Origin: Segatella copri
GTDB lineage: Bacteria; Bacteroidota; Bacteroidia; Bacteroidales; Bacteroidaceae
Direction: 5' to 3'
NCBI RefSeq assembly: GCF_019127135.1
Contig: NZ_JAHOEA010000037.1
Location: 1-36,644, forward strand
DNA: 36,644 bases
Below the pieces are notes generated by a model that saw only the letters and a list, made by a program, of their open reading frames with translations, was not told the DNA's origin and searched no databases. A program made the position numbers and the translations under genes. Shown piece after piece: positions 14,295-22,720 of this stretch (the first letter of the stretch is position 1; each line of letters opens with the position of its first letter).

Positions 14295-14669
14295 ATGGCA
14301 GAGCATAATGAATTAGGCAAATGGGGAGAAGACGAGGCTACGCTCTATCTCGAGAATGAAGGCTATGTCGTTATCGACAGAGACTGGAGAGCCGGCAAGC
14401 GGGATCTGGATATCCTTGCCGTTTCGCCGGATGGAAAGACGCTGGTTGTGGTAGAAGTAAAGACCCGTTCGGGTGAAGAATACCAGCAGCCTGAGGAAGC
14501 CGTAGATGCCAAGAAGATACGTAATCTGGCAATTGCTGCCAATACTTACGTCAAGGAACATCAGGTAGACAGGGAGCTGCGCTTTGATGTTGTTACCGTG
14601 GTAGGGGTAGGGCATCAGGTGATACGCATCGAACATCTTGTGGATGCCTTCAACCCGTTGCTGATTTGA
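14295..14669 (+). CDS. YraN/UPF0102 family nuclease-like protein
   Basis: 124 aa, the usual family length. The core shows GEDEATLYLENEGYVV, then DRDWRAGKRDLDILAV and VVVEVKTRSG, the restriction-endonuclease-like E..D..ExK set (catalytic-type Asp then Glu-Val-Lys). UPF0102 proteins are widely conserved, lie in the Holliday-junction-resolvase-like superfamily and have no settled cellular role. It is followed after 37 bases by birA on the same strand and is probably cotranscribed. Confidence 0.88.
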   Translation: MAEHNELGKWGEDEATLYLENEGYVVIDRDWRAGKRDLDILAVSPDGKTLVVVEVKTRSGEEYQQPEEAVDAKKIRNLAIAANTYVKEHQVDRELRFDVVTVVGVGHQVIRIEHLVDAFNPLLI

Positions 14670-14706
14670 CAACCCGTTGTGTTTCGCTATACATTATTAT
14701 ATAGAC

Positions 14707-15444
14707 ATGGAAAAGAAGATTATACGATTAAAGGAAGTGGATTCCACGAATGCCTTCCTGAAGAATTTGGGTACTTACGATGAAGATGCGCTGACCATTA
14801 CCATTGCTGACTATCAGACTGCAGGCAGGGGACAGGGCGTGCATACCTGGGAGAGCGAGCCGGGCAAGAACCTCCTCTTCAGTATGATGATGTGTCCTAA
14901 GTGGGTACCTTTGCGCCAGCAGTTCCTCCTTTCCGAGGCGGGTGCGCTCGCCGTGAAGGATGCTCTTGATTCCTATACGGACGGCATTACGCTGAAATGG
15001 CCGAACGATGTGTACTGGTATGACAAGAAGATTAGTGGCACGCTGATAGAGACCGTCATCGACTCTAAGGGCATCAAGCGCTGCATCTTCGGCATCGGCA
15101 TTGATGTCAATCAGACTGAGTTCCACAGCGATGCGCCCAACCCTGTATCTCTGGCTCAGATTCTGGGGCATGAGGTGGATAGGGAAGAGGTGTTGCAGAA
15201 GGTGATTGAGGCTTTCTGCAGATACTACGAACTTCTGCGTCGTGCTGATTATATGGATGTGTCGGGACTCTATCATCTTTCGCTCTACCGTCGCAAGGGT
15301 TACCATTGGTATGAGGATAAGGACGGTAAGTTCGAGGGTGCTTTCGTAGAGGTGGAGGACGATGGTCATCTTATCCTTCATGACAAGAAGGGAGTGATAC
15401 GCTCGTATGCCTTCGGAGAAATTAAGTTCCTGGTTAATAGTTAA
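14707..15444 (+). CDS. birA: biotin--[acetyl-CoA-carboxylase] ligase
   Basis: 245 aa from the ATG at 14707, chosen because the family begins just there (MEKKIIRLKEVDSTN); an upstream in-frame ATG at 14677 adds only unconserved residues. Key boxes are DSTNAFLK, the biotin/ATP loop GRGQGVHTW, KWPNDVYW and the GIGIDVNQTEF region. It joins biotin to the carboxylase carrier protein through biotinyl-AMP. There is no N-terminal helix-turn-helix, so it is a class I enzyme that cannot act as a biotin repressor. The last codons are made of the GTTAATA repeat that continues into the spacer. Confidence 0.9.
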   Translation: MEKKIIRLKEVDSTNAFLKNLGTYDEDALTITIADYQTAGRGQGVHTWESEPGKNLLFSMMMCPKWVPLRQQFLLSEAGALAVKDALDSYTDGITLKWPNDVYWYDKKISGTLIETVIDSKGIKRCIFGIGIDVNQTEFHSDAPNPVSLAQILGHEVDREEVLQKVIEAFCRYYELLRRADYMDVSGLYHLSLYRRKGYHWYEDKDGKFEGAFVEVEDDGHLILHDKKGVIRSYAFGEIKFLVNS

Positions 15445-15512
15445 TAGTTAATAGTTAATAGTTTATAGGAGGCTACGCCCTATAAACTGTTAACTGTAAA
15501 TTGTAAATTAAA
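15433..15512. repeat. heptad repeat hairpin between birA and pyrH
   Basis: GTTAATA occurs four times in tandem (15433-15460), then GTTTATAGG. After a short loop CCTATAAAC and degenerate copies return on the opposite strand (15479-15510). The array overlaps the end of birA and makes a long imperfect hairpin just before pyrH. It may attenuate or terminate. Confidence 0.7.
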
Positions 15513-15517
15513 ATAAA

Positions 15518-16228
15518 ATGGCAAAGTTTAAAAGAATTCTTTTGAAATTGAGCGGCGAGAGTCTGATGGGTAAGCAGAGCTTCGGCATCGACCCAGAGCG
15601 CCTGAGTGATTATGCTAAACAGATTAAGGAGGTCCATGAGATGGGCGTTCAGATAGGCATTGTGATAGGTGGTGGTAACATCTTCCGCGGTTTGAGCGGA
15701 AGCCAGAAGGGTTTCGACCGTGTCAAGGGCGACCAGATGGGTATGTGTGCTACCGTTATCAATTCCCTGGCATTGAGCAGCGCGCTCGGAGCCTTGGGCG
15801 TAAAGAACAAGGTACTTACCGCCATCCGCATGGAGCCTATCGGCGAATTCTACACCAAGTGGAAGGCGATTGAGGCAATGGAGGCAGGCTATATCTGCAT
15901 CTTCTCTGCAGGTACAGGCAGTCCATACTTCACTACCGATACCGGTTCTTCGCTCCGTGGTATCGAAATCGAGGCTGACGTGATGCTCAAGGGTACCCGT
16001 GTAGACGGTATCTATACCGCTGACCCTGAGAAGGATCCTACAGCTACCAAGTTCAAGGACATTACCTATGATGAGATTTACACCAAGGGCTTGAAGGTAA
16101 TGGATTTGACTGCTACCACCATGTGTAAGGAAAACAACCTTCCTATCTACGTGTTCAATATGGATGTTGTAGGTAACCTCAAGAAGGTGATGGATGGTGA
16201 GGAGATTGGTACGCTCGTACACAACTAA
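15518..16228 (+). CDS. pyrH: UMP kinase
   Basis: 236 aa, the normal bacterial length. Amino-acid-kinase fold: KRILLKLSGESLMG at the N-terminus (phosphate loop), VIGGGNIFRG, DQMGMCATVINSLAL, and FSAGTGSPYFTTDT followed by the uridine and ATP-binding DGIYTADPEKDP. It phosphorylates UMP to UDP for RNA, DNA and sugar-nucleotide synthesis, and in bacteria works as a hexamer regulated by GTP and UTP. It stands between birA and a bidirectional terminator. The upstream heptad hairpin may modulate its expression. Confidence 0.95.
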   Translation: MAKFKRILLKLSGESLMGKQSFGIDPERLSDYAKQIKEVHEMGVQIGIVIGGGNIFRGLSGSQKGFDRVKGDQMGMCATVINSLALSSALGALGVKNKVLTAIRMEPIGEFYTKWKAIEAMEAGYICIFSAGTGSPYFTTDTGSSLRGIEIEADVMLKGTRVDGIYTADPEKDPTATKFKDITYDEIYTKGLKVMDLTATTMCKENNLPIYVFNMDVVGNLKKVMDGEEIGTLVHN

Positions 16229-16256
16229 TCATCTCTCTCAACAGAAAGAAAAAAAC

Positions 16257-16293
16257 AAATGCGACTGGATTCACATCTAGCCGCATTTTTTTT
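16257..16293. terminator. terminator between convergent pyrH and pssA
   Basis: AAATGCGACTGGA (16257-16269) pairs with TCTAGCCGCATTT (16276-16288) with two weak pairs, and a T8 run follows on the plus strand. It ends pyrH. Confidence 0.8.
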
Positions 16294-16350
16294 GAAACAA
16301 TTTTTTTAATCAAAACTAAAAACAAAATATCCCAATAAAGGGGATTTCTT

Positions 16351-17082
16351 CTATTTCGTCTTCTTCAGATAAATAATCGCCGAGATGATGACGTATGCCA
16401 CGATGACAAGCCACCAGCCGGTGAGGAAACCGGTCAGACCATCGAGTGCTACCGAAGTAGCGAGGATGATGATGGTGAGCGCGGCAAAGCCATATTTCAC
16501 CTCATTGCCCTTGAAACCCCACTGCTTGAACTTCAAGGCGAAAAGAGGCATCTCGCAAACCAGCAGGTAGCTGGTGATGAGAATCAGAGCCAGAATGATG
16601 AATACCGACCATGAATATCCTTCGAGCCAGCTTGGATTGAACACAATCAGCGAACCCCAGAACAGGGCGTTGGCTGGTGTAGGAACACCGATGAAAGAGG
16701 TAGTCTGGCGCTCATCAAGATTAAACTTAGCCAGGCGCAATGCCGAGAAGGCTGCGATGATGAAGGCTGCGTAAGGCAACCATGGGCGCAGAGGCTCCAG
16801 AAACTCCGGATATTCCATCACAAAGAGCTGTGAGAATACGATGGTGGCAGGAGCCACACCGAAGGTTACATCATCTGCCAGTGAATCGAGCTCCTTGCCT
16901 ATTGGCGATGAAACGTGCAGCAGGCGGGCGCTCATGCCGTCAAAGAAGTCGAATACGGCTCCGATGATAATCCATAACAATGCCATCTTTGGGTTTCCGC
17001 CGAAGGCAAACGATGTTGCGATGCAGCCCGAAACCAGGTTGCAGCAGGTTATCGTGTTTGGAATATGTTTCTTGATACTCAT
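16351..17082 (-). CDS. pssA: CDP-diacylglycerol--serine O-phosphatidyltransferase
   Basis: 243 aa. The CDP-alcohol phosphotransferase signature is complete: DFFDGMSARLL...GKELDSLADD, spacing D-x2-DG-x2-AR-x8-G-x3-D-x3-D, early in the protein (about 45-72). About seven transmembrane segments follow. It condenses CDP-diacylglycerol with serine to phosphatidylserine in the inner membrane. psd lies just upstream on the same strand, so both steps of phosphatidylethanolamine synthesis are encoded together, as usual in Bacteroidetes. Confidence 0.93.
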   Translation of the reverse strand: MSIKKHIPNTITCCNLVSGCIATSFAFGGNPKMALLWIIIGAVFDFFDGMSARLLHVSSPIGKELDSLADDVTFGVAPATIVFSQLFVMEYPEFLEPLRPWLPYAAFIIAAFSALRLAKFNLDERQTTSFIGVPTPANALFWGSLIVFNPSWLEGYSWSVFIILALILITSYLLVCEMPLFALKFKQWGFKGNEVKYGFAALTIIILATSVALDGLTGFLTGWWLVIVAYVIISAIIYLKKTK

Positions 17083-17110
17083 TTCTTTACAGTATATTAT
17101 GATAGAGTGA

Positions 17111-17133
17111 AAGCCGGAAGTAAGTTCCGGCTT
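17111..17133 (-). terminator. hairpin between psd and pssA
   Basis: AAGCCGGAA and TTCCGGCTT form a perfect 9-bp stem with a 5-base loop in the 71-base gap. No U tract follows on the minus strand, so it looks like a processing site or partial attenuator setting the psd/pssA ratio. Confidence 0.55.
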
Positions 17134-17153
17134 GCTTTCTATCTGTCAATATG

Positions 17154-17846
17154 TTATTTCAATTTAGCGATGACGGTCTGGTCGCCCGTAGTTGACTGTC
17201 CCATCTTTACGCATACTTCTGTACCTACAGGCAGGTAGACATCCACGCGTGAACCCAGCTTGATGAATCCCAGGTGCTCGTCGATGAAGCATTCTTCCCC
17301 TTCCTTGGCATAGGTTACGATGCGTCGTGCTACTGCACCGGCAATCTGGCGGCACAGTACATCCACTCCCTCAGGTGTGGTAATCATCACGTCGGCATGC
17401 TCGTTTTCCTCGCTAGCCTTAGGCAGCCATGCCTTGTGGTAGTTGCCGTCCACATGCTTCACGAATTTCACCTTACCATCCACCGGGAACCAGTTGGCAT
17501 GAACATTCCAGAGGCTCATGAAGATGGAAATCATCAGGCGGCGGTCACCGAAGTAGGGAGCATTCTCCACCTCTTCTATCACCACAATCTTTCCGTCGGC
17601 TGGTGCTACTACCAGATTCGAAGTATCCTCTACGTTGAGGTATCTGATAGGACAACGGTAGAAGTTGAGCACGATACCATAGACTGTACCGAACACAACA
17701 ACAAAAGCCCAGAACGGAATCTTGTTGTCTAAGGTTGTCCACAATATAGCCGCAATGGCTACTAACGCTATCGCTCCGGTTACCAGCTGATCGGTACCTT
17801 CGCGGTGCAATCTTATCTTTTTAAATTTCTTTATTTTCTGTCCCAT
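17154..17846 (-). CDS. psd: phosphatidylserine decarboxylase proenzyme
   Basis: 230 aa, the short archaeal-type/PSD-A form. After two N-terminal hydrophobic segments (about 20-62) come [33 protein letters not shown] (catalytic His) and the C-terminal cleavage motif LGSRVDV. Self-cleavage between Gly198 and Ser199 would yield the pyruvoyl prosthetic group. It decarboxylates phosphatidylserine to phosphatidylethanolamine. It is first in the psd-pssA unit and divergent from dnaE, with its own -7 box about 27 bases from the ATG. Confidence 0.93.
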   Translation of the reverse strand: MGQKIKKFKKIRLHREGTDQLVTGAIALVAIAAILWTTLDNKIPFWAFVVVFGTVYGIVLNFYRCPIRYLNVEDTSNLVVAPADGKIVVIEEVENAPYFGDRRLMISIFMSLWNVHANWFPVDGKVKFVKHVDGNYHKAWLPKASEENEHADVMITTPEGVDVLCRQIAGAVARRIVTYAKEGEECFIDEHLGFIKLGSRVDVYLPVGTEVCVKMGQSTTGDQTVIAKLK

Positions 17847-17872
17847 ATAGTAGGATTAAGTTTTTATTGGTG

Positions 17873-17880
17873 CAAAGGTA
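17873..17880 (-). promoter_or_regulatory. psd -7 box
   Basis: TACCTTTG on the minus strand, 26 bases upstream of the psd start; exact TAnnTTTG match. Confidence 0.6.
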
Positions 17881-17951
17881 CGGCATTTTTATCACTTTTG
17901 CAAATTTTTTGTGGGTTTCTTTTACCTTTTTCAATATTTTCGCATATTTCT

Positions 17952-17983
17952 TTTGGCTTTTCCAATATTTCGCCGTAACTTTG
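17952..17983 (+). promoter_or_regulatory. dnaE promoter
   Basis: TTTG at 17952-17955 as -33 element, 20 bases, then TAACTTTG (17976-17983) as -7 box. Spacing and sequence fit the Bacteroidetes housekeeping promoter. The ATG follows 28 bases later. Confidence 0.65.
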
Positions 17984-18011
17984 TTGTCAAAATTCGAATT
18001 TTAAACAGATA

Positions 18012-21000
18012 ATGGAAGATTTTGTTCATTTGCATGTACACACCCAATACTCCATCCTCGACGGCCAGTCGAAGATACCGCATCTGGTAGATAAGGCCAT
18101 CAAGGACGGCATGAAGGGTATGGCGGTAACCGACCACGGTGTGATGTTCGGCATCAAGGAACTCACCGACTATTGCGGCAAGGTTAATAAAGACCGCAAG
18201 AAGGAGGGACTCGAACCTTTCAAGCCTATCATAGGCTGCGAGATGTATGTGGCACGCCGAACCAAGGCCGACCGAGAGAAGGATAAGGGCGATATGAGCG
18301 GTTACCACCTCATTGTACTTGCCAAGAATTATAATGGATACAAGAACCTCATCAAGCTGGTGAGCAATTCGTGGGTGGATGGTTACTACATGCGCCCACG
18401 AACCGACCGTGCCGATCTGGAGAAGTATCACGAAGACCTCATCGTATGCTCTGCCTGTATTGCAGGCGAGGTGCCATCCAAGATTCTGCATGGTGACCTG
18501 GAAGGAGCCCGCGAGGCTTGCCAGTGGTACCACAATCTCTTTGGCGATGATTACTATCTCGAGCTCCAGCGCCATAAAGTGCCCGATGATCCAAGTCTGC
18601 TTGCCAACCGCGAGGCTTACGAGTTGCAGCAGCGTGCCAACAAGGAACTCATCAAGATGGCAAGGGAGTTTAACATCAAGCTGGTGTGCACCAACGACTG
18701 CCACTTCGAGGATAAGGAAACTGCTGAGGCCCACGACCATCTGCTCTGTATCGCTACCGGAAAGGATCTCGACGACCCTAACCGTATGCGCTATTCCAAG
18801 CAGGAATGGTTCAAGACCCGCCAGGAGATGAACGATGTGTTCTCGGATATTCCCGAAGCACTTTCCAATACCCTCGAAGTATTGGATAAGGTAGAAATCT
18901 ACAGCATCGACCATGGTCCTATCATGCCTTTCTTCCCGATTCCTGAGAGTTTCGGTACCGAGGAGCAGTTGCGCCAGAAGGTATCAGAAGAAGACCTCTA
19001 CAAGGAGTTTACCTCTGATGAGAACGGCAAGAACCCGCTGCCACCTGAGGAAGGTCAGAAGGTTATCGACCGATTGGGCGGCTATGATAAGATATACCGT
19101 ATCAAGTTTGAGGCAGAATATCTGCGCCACCTTGCCTACGAGGGAGCCAAAAAACTTTATGGCGACCCGCTGCCCGAGAATGTAGACGAGCACGTAAACT
19201 TCGAACTCCACGTGATGAAGACCATGGGTTTCCCGGGCTACTTCCTTATCGTGTCAGACTTCATCAGGGCGGCGCGCGAGGAACTCGGTGTGATGGTGGG
19301 TCCGGGACGTGGATCTGCGGCAGGTTCGGTGGTGGCTTACTGCTTGGGCATTACCAAGATTGACCCATTGAAGTACGACCTCCTGTTTGAGCGTTTCCTG
19401 AACCCAGACCGTGTGAACCTTCCGGATATTGATACCGACTTTGATGATGACGGCCGAGGCAAGGTGCTGAGATGGGTAATGGATAAGTACGGTCATGAGA
19501 ACTGTGCCCATATCATTACCTACGGTTCCATGGCGACGAAGAACTCCATCAAGGATGTGGCGCGTGTCGAGAAACTGCCGTTGGATAAGGCAAATGCACT
19601 CTGCAAGGCTATCCCAGACCGATTGCCTGACGGTGCCAAGATGAACCTGACCAATGCCATCAAATATACCCCAGAGCTGCGTGAGGCTGAGTTCTCCAAC
19701 GATCCGCGCGAAAGCAATACCATTAAGTATGCCAAGATGCTCGAGGGAACCATCCGAGGCACGGGTATCCATGCCTGCGGATTCATCATCTGCCGCGACC
19801 CTATCAGCAACTGGGTGCCTGTATCTACAGCCGATGACCCTGATTTCCCGGGACTGAAGACGGCGGTAACGCAGTACGACGGCCATGTCATCGAGACCAC
19901 CGGTCTGATTAAGATGGACTTCCTGGGCTTGAAGACCCTCTCCGAGATGAAGGAGGCATGCAAGGTTATCAAGCAGACTACGGGCGATGTCGTTGACCTC
20001 GATACCATTCCTATCGATGACGAGCTGACCTATCAGCTCTATCAGCGCGGTCAGACCATCGGAACCTTCCAGTTCGAGTCGCCGGGTATGCAGAAGTATC
20101 TCCGTGAGCTGAAGCCTACGGTGTTTGAGGACCTCATCGCCATGAACGCCCTCTACCGTCCGGGACCTATGGATTATATCCCTGATTTCATTGCCCGCAA
20201 GAACGGCAAGCAGGCGATTACCTACGATATCCCGTGTATGGAGAAGTATCTGAAGGATACCTACGGCATCACGGTCTATCAGGAGCAGGTGATGCTTCTT
20301 TCCCGTCAGTTGGCGAGCTTCACCCGAGGCGAGTCAGATGCCCTGCGTAAGGCGATGGGTAAGAAGAAAAAGGCTATCGTAGATGCGATGAAGCCTAAGT
20401 TTATCAAGCAGGGACAGGAGAACGGCCACGACCCGAAGGTGCTGGAGAAGATATGGGGCGACTGGGAGAAGTTTGCTTCCTACGCCTTCAACAAGTCTCA
20501 TGCCACCTGTTATTCATGGGTAGCCTACCAGACCGCCTATCTCAAGGCGCACTATCCTGCCGAATACATGGCGGCGCTGATGACCCGACGCTTTGCACAG
20601 ATTACCGAAATCACCAAGCTGATGGAGGAGTGCCAGTCGATGGGCATCAAGACCTTGGGTCCGGATGTGAACGAGAGTTACCGCGTGTTCGGTGTGAACG
20701 AGCATGGAGAGATACGTTTCGGTCTTTCAGCCATCAAGGGTATGGGTGCTCCGGCAGCCGATGCCATCGTGGCAGAGCGACTGAAGAACGGACCTTATAA
20801 AACCATCTTCGATTTTGCCGAGCGTGTAGATTACTCCAGCGTGAACCGCAAGGCTTTCGAAACCTTGGCGCTGAGTGGCGGTTTCGACAGTTTCGGCATC
20901 CGTCGCGAGCAGTTCTTCGGCAAGAACAACAAGGGCGAAACCTTCCTCGATACGCTGGTGCGCTACGGTCAGCTCTTCCAGCAGGAACAGCACGAGGCTG

Positions 21001-21722
21001 CCACCTCACTCTTTGGCGGTACCGAGGCGATAGAGATAGCTACACCGCCTATTCCTGATGCAGAGAGCTGGAGCACCATCGAACGTCTGAACCGTGAGCG
21101 TGAGCTTGTGGGCATCTATCTTTCTGCCCATCCGCTCGATGAGTACAGCATCATCCTCAACTCCCTCTGCAATACCCATTGCTCTGAACTGGGCGACAAG
21201 CAGGAGCTGGCAAAGAAGGAAGATGTGGTGCTGGGCGGCATCATCACAGGTGTGAAGTCGAAGTTTACCAAGACGGGCAAGCCGTGCGGTTTCGTTACGC
21301 TCGAAGACTTTGAGGGCTCAGGCGAGCTGGCTCTCTTTGGCGAGGACTGGGGCAAGTGGCGCGGCATCATGGTTGAAGGCAGCACCATCTACATTACCGC
21401 CAAGTGCGTTTCCCGTTACGGCAATGCCAACTATCTCGATTTCCAGATAGGCAATGTGGAGTATCTGCAGACGGTCAAGGAGAACCGCATCGACCGCTTT
21501 ACCATCAATGTGGAGAGCGATGCGATAGATGAAACGATGGTCAGCGACCTGCAGACTATTCTGGAGAATGACGAGGGCAAGGCGCAGCTCTTTTTCCAGA
21601 TACATGATGTTGACAGCAATACCTATCTGCTGATGCGTGCCCGTGAGCATACGGTGGGTGTGGGCCATGCCCTCATCCAGTATATCGAGCAGCATCCTAA
21701 GATGAGCTATCAGATTAATTAG
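18012..21722 (+). CDS. dnaE: DNA polymerase III alpha subunit
   Basis: 1236 aa. It begins with the PHP domain (FVHLHVHTQYSILDG, then AVTDHGVMFG). GPGRGSAAGSVVAYCLGIT marks the palm. PDIDTDFDDDGR (471-482) carries two catalytic aspartates. FNKSHATCYSWVAYQTAYLKAHYP lies in the fingers/helix-hairpin region. VVLGGIITGVKSKFTKTGKPCGFVTLED is the OB-fold domain near residue 1080. No intein or proofreading insertion is visible. It is the replicative polymerase catalytic subunit. It is followed by trxA after 37 bases on the same strand, which is common in Bacteroidetes. The codon pattern is that of a highly conserved chromosomal gene. Confidence 0.97.
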   Translation: MEDFVHLHVHTQYSILDGQSKIPHLVDKAIKDGMKGMAVTDHGVMFGIKELTDYCGKVNKDRKKEGLEPFKPIIGCEMYVARRTKADREKDKGDMSGYHLIVLAKNYNGYKNLIKLVSNSWVDGYYMRPRTDRADLEKYHEDLIVCSACIAGEVPSKILHGDLEGAREACQWYHNLFGDDYYLELQRHKVPDDPSLLANREAYELQQRANKELIKMAREFNIKLVCTNDCHFEDKETAEAHDHLLCIATGKDLDDPNRMRYSKQEWFKTRQEMNDVFSDIPEALSNTLEVLDKVEIYSIDHGPIMPFFPIPESFGTEEQLRQKVSEEDLYKEFTSDENGKNPLPPEEGQKVIDRLGGYDKIYRIKFEAEYLRHLAYEGAKKLYGDPLPENVDEHVNFELHVMKTMGFPGYFLIVSDFIRAAREELGVMVGPGRGSAAGSVVAYCLGITKIDPLKYDLLFERFLNPDRVNLPDIDTDFDDDGRGKVLRWVMDKYGHENCAHIITYGSMATKNSIKDVARVEKLPLDKANALCKAIPDRLPDGAKMNLTNAIKYTPELREAEFSNDPRESNTIKYAKMLEGTIRGTGIHACGFIICRDPISNWVPVSTADDPDFPGLKTAVTQYDGHVIETTGLIKMDFLGLKTLSEMKEACKVIKQTTGDVVDLDTIPIDDELTYQLYQRGQTIGTFQFESPGMQKYLRELKPTVFEDLIAMNALYRPGPMDYIPDFIARKNGKQAITYDIPCMEKYLKDTYGITVYQEQVMLLSRQLASFTRGESDALRKAMGKKKKAIVDAMKPKFIKQGQENGHDPKVLEKIWGDWEKFASYAFNKSHATCYSWVAYQTAYLKAHYPAEYMAALMTRRFAQITEITKLMEECQSMGIKTLGPDVNESYRVFGVNEHGEIRFGLSAIKGMGAPAADAIVAERLKNGPYKTIFDFAERVDYSSVNRKAFETLALSGGFDSFGIRREQFFGKNNKGETFLDTLVRYGQLFQQEQHEAATSLFGGTEAIEIATPPIPDAESWSTIERLNRERELVGIYLSAHPLDEYSIILNSLCNTHCSELGDKQELAKKEDVVLGGIITGVKSKFTKTGKPCGFVTLEDFEGSGELALFGEDWGKWRGIMVEGSTIYITAKCVSRYGNANYLDFQIGNVEYLQTVKENRIDRFTINVESDAIDETMVSDLQTILENDEGKAQLFFQIHDVDSNTYLLMRAREHTVGVGHALIQYIEQHPKMSYQIN

Positions 21723-21759
21723 AAATAATTTTAGTTTTAATATAAAAAGGTATAGAAAA

Positions 21760-22074
21760 ATGGAAGTAACAATTACAACCGAAAATTTCGAGAGCTACAA
21801 GAATGGCGAACTGCCATTGGTAGTAGATTTGTGGGCAACATGGTGCGGCCCTTGCCGCCAGATTGCTCCTGTCGTATCAGAACTTGCTGAGGAGTTTGAC
21901 GGCAAAGTGGTAGTAGGCAAGTGTGATGTAGAGGAGAATGACGACATCGCTATGGAGTTTGGTGTTCGTAATATCCCTACCATCCTTTTCTTCAAGGGTG
22001 GCCAGCTGGTAGATAAGTATGTTGGCGCAGCCTCTAAGGCAACCCTTACCGAGAAGTTCCAGGCTCTCCTGTAA
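21760..22074 (+). CDS. trxA: thioredoxin
   Basis: 104 aa. Active site WCGPC (Trp28, Cys29, Cys32), the buried Asp in VVDLWA, cis-Pro in VRNIPTILFF and FKGGQLVDKYVGA near the end. There is no signal peptide, so it is cytoplasmic and reduces protein disulfides with thioredoxin reductase as donor. It is cotranscribed with dnaE and closed by a strong terminator. Confidence 0.95.
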   Translation: MEVTITTENFESYKNGELPLVVDLWATWCGPCRQIAPVVSELAEEFDGKVVVGKCDVEENDDIAMEFGVRNIPTILFFKGGQLVDKYVGAASKATLTEKFQALL

Positions 22075-22095
22075 TCAGCCCGGATAGGAAAATAG

Positions 22096-22144
22096 AAAAG
22101 CATCTGGCTTGAGAAAACATGTTCTCAGCCAGATGCTTTTTTTT
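22096..22144 (+). terminator. terminator of dnaE-trxA
   Basis: AAAAGCATCTGGCT (22096-22109) pairs with AGCCAGATGCTTTT (22127-22140), and GAGAA/TTCTC extends the stem around an unpaired T. A run of eight T residues ends it. Confidence 0.92.
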
Positions 22145-22168
22145 GTTCTTTTTCCTGCTGTCGGTGAC

Positions 22169-22579
22169 TTACCATTCTACGCTTCTTGTTCCGTCTTCTT
22201 CGGCGGTGATAGTCACTTTGGTGCAGTCTTCCGGCAGCAGGTCTTCTATCAGTTCCGGCCACTCCAGGAAGCAGAGGTTACCGCTGTAGAAATAATCTTC
22301 GTAGCCCATGTCGTAAACCTCATCGAGTTTCTTGATGCGGTAGAAATCGAAGTGGTAGACAGGTGAGCCGTCGCCCGCTGTATATTCGTTTACGAGGGCG
22401 AAGGTAGGAGATGTGATGACATCTTCTACGCCCAGTTCTTCGCAAATAGCTTTTACAAATGTTGTCTTTCCGGCTCCCATCTTGCCATAAAAGGCAAAGA
22501 CCTTGCCGTCGCCCATGTTCTGCAGAAATTCCTTGGCTGCTTCATGGATCGTGTCTAATGAGTCAATTTTTATCTTCAT
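22169..22579 (-). CDS. tsaE: tRNA threonylcarbamoyladenosine biosynthesis protein TsaE
   Basis: 136 aa. The P-loop is GKMGAGKTT (32-40), TSPTFALVNEY is the switch region, and YHFDFYRIKKLDEVYDMGYEDYF and LCFLEWPELIEDLLP complete the TsaE signature. It is the ATPase that drives TsaB-TsaD to make t6A37 in ANN-decoding tRNAs. It lies downstream of porX on the minus strand, separated by a long repeat hairpin; this tsaE-porX neighbourhood is usual in Bacteroidetes. Confidence 0.93.
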   Translation of the reverse strand: MKIKIDSLDTIHEAAKEFLQNMGDGKVFAFYGKMGAGKTTFVKAICEELGVEDVITSPTFALVNEYTAGDGSPVYHFDFYRIKKLDEVYDMGYEDYFYSGNLCFLEWPELIEDLLPEDCTKVTITAEEDGTRSVEW

Positions 22580-22611
22580 ATATGTTTACTTTGAATTATT
22601 TTATTCTAGCT

Positions 22612-22720
22612 AGGAGTTAAGGAGTTAAGAAGTTAAAGGAGTTAAGACGTATGTCTTGTTGCCTAAGAATAACGCCTGAAGACTATTGTCTTAACTCCTT
22701 TAACTCCTTTAACTCCTTTA
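22612..22720. repeat. GGAGTTAA repeat hairpin between porX and tsaE
   Basis: Tandem GGAGTTAA-type units (22612-22648, ending AAGAC) are mirrored by GTCTTAACTCCTTTAACTCC units (22688-22720), forming a stem of about 30 bp around a 39-base loop. The right arm touches the porX stop codon. It resembles other short-period hairpins in this genome and may end porX transcription. Confidence 0.75.

Noticed and set aside
14677..14706. Upstream start for birA
   Set aside because: The ten extra residues are not part of the family; conserved sequence starts at the ATG at 14707.
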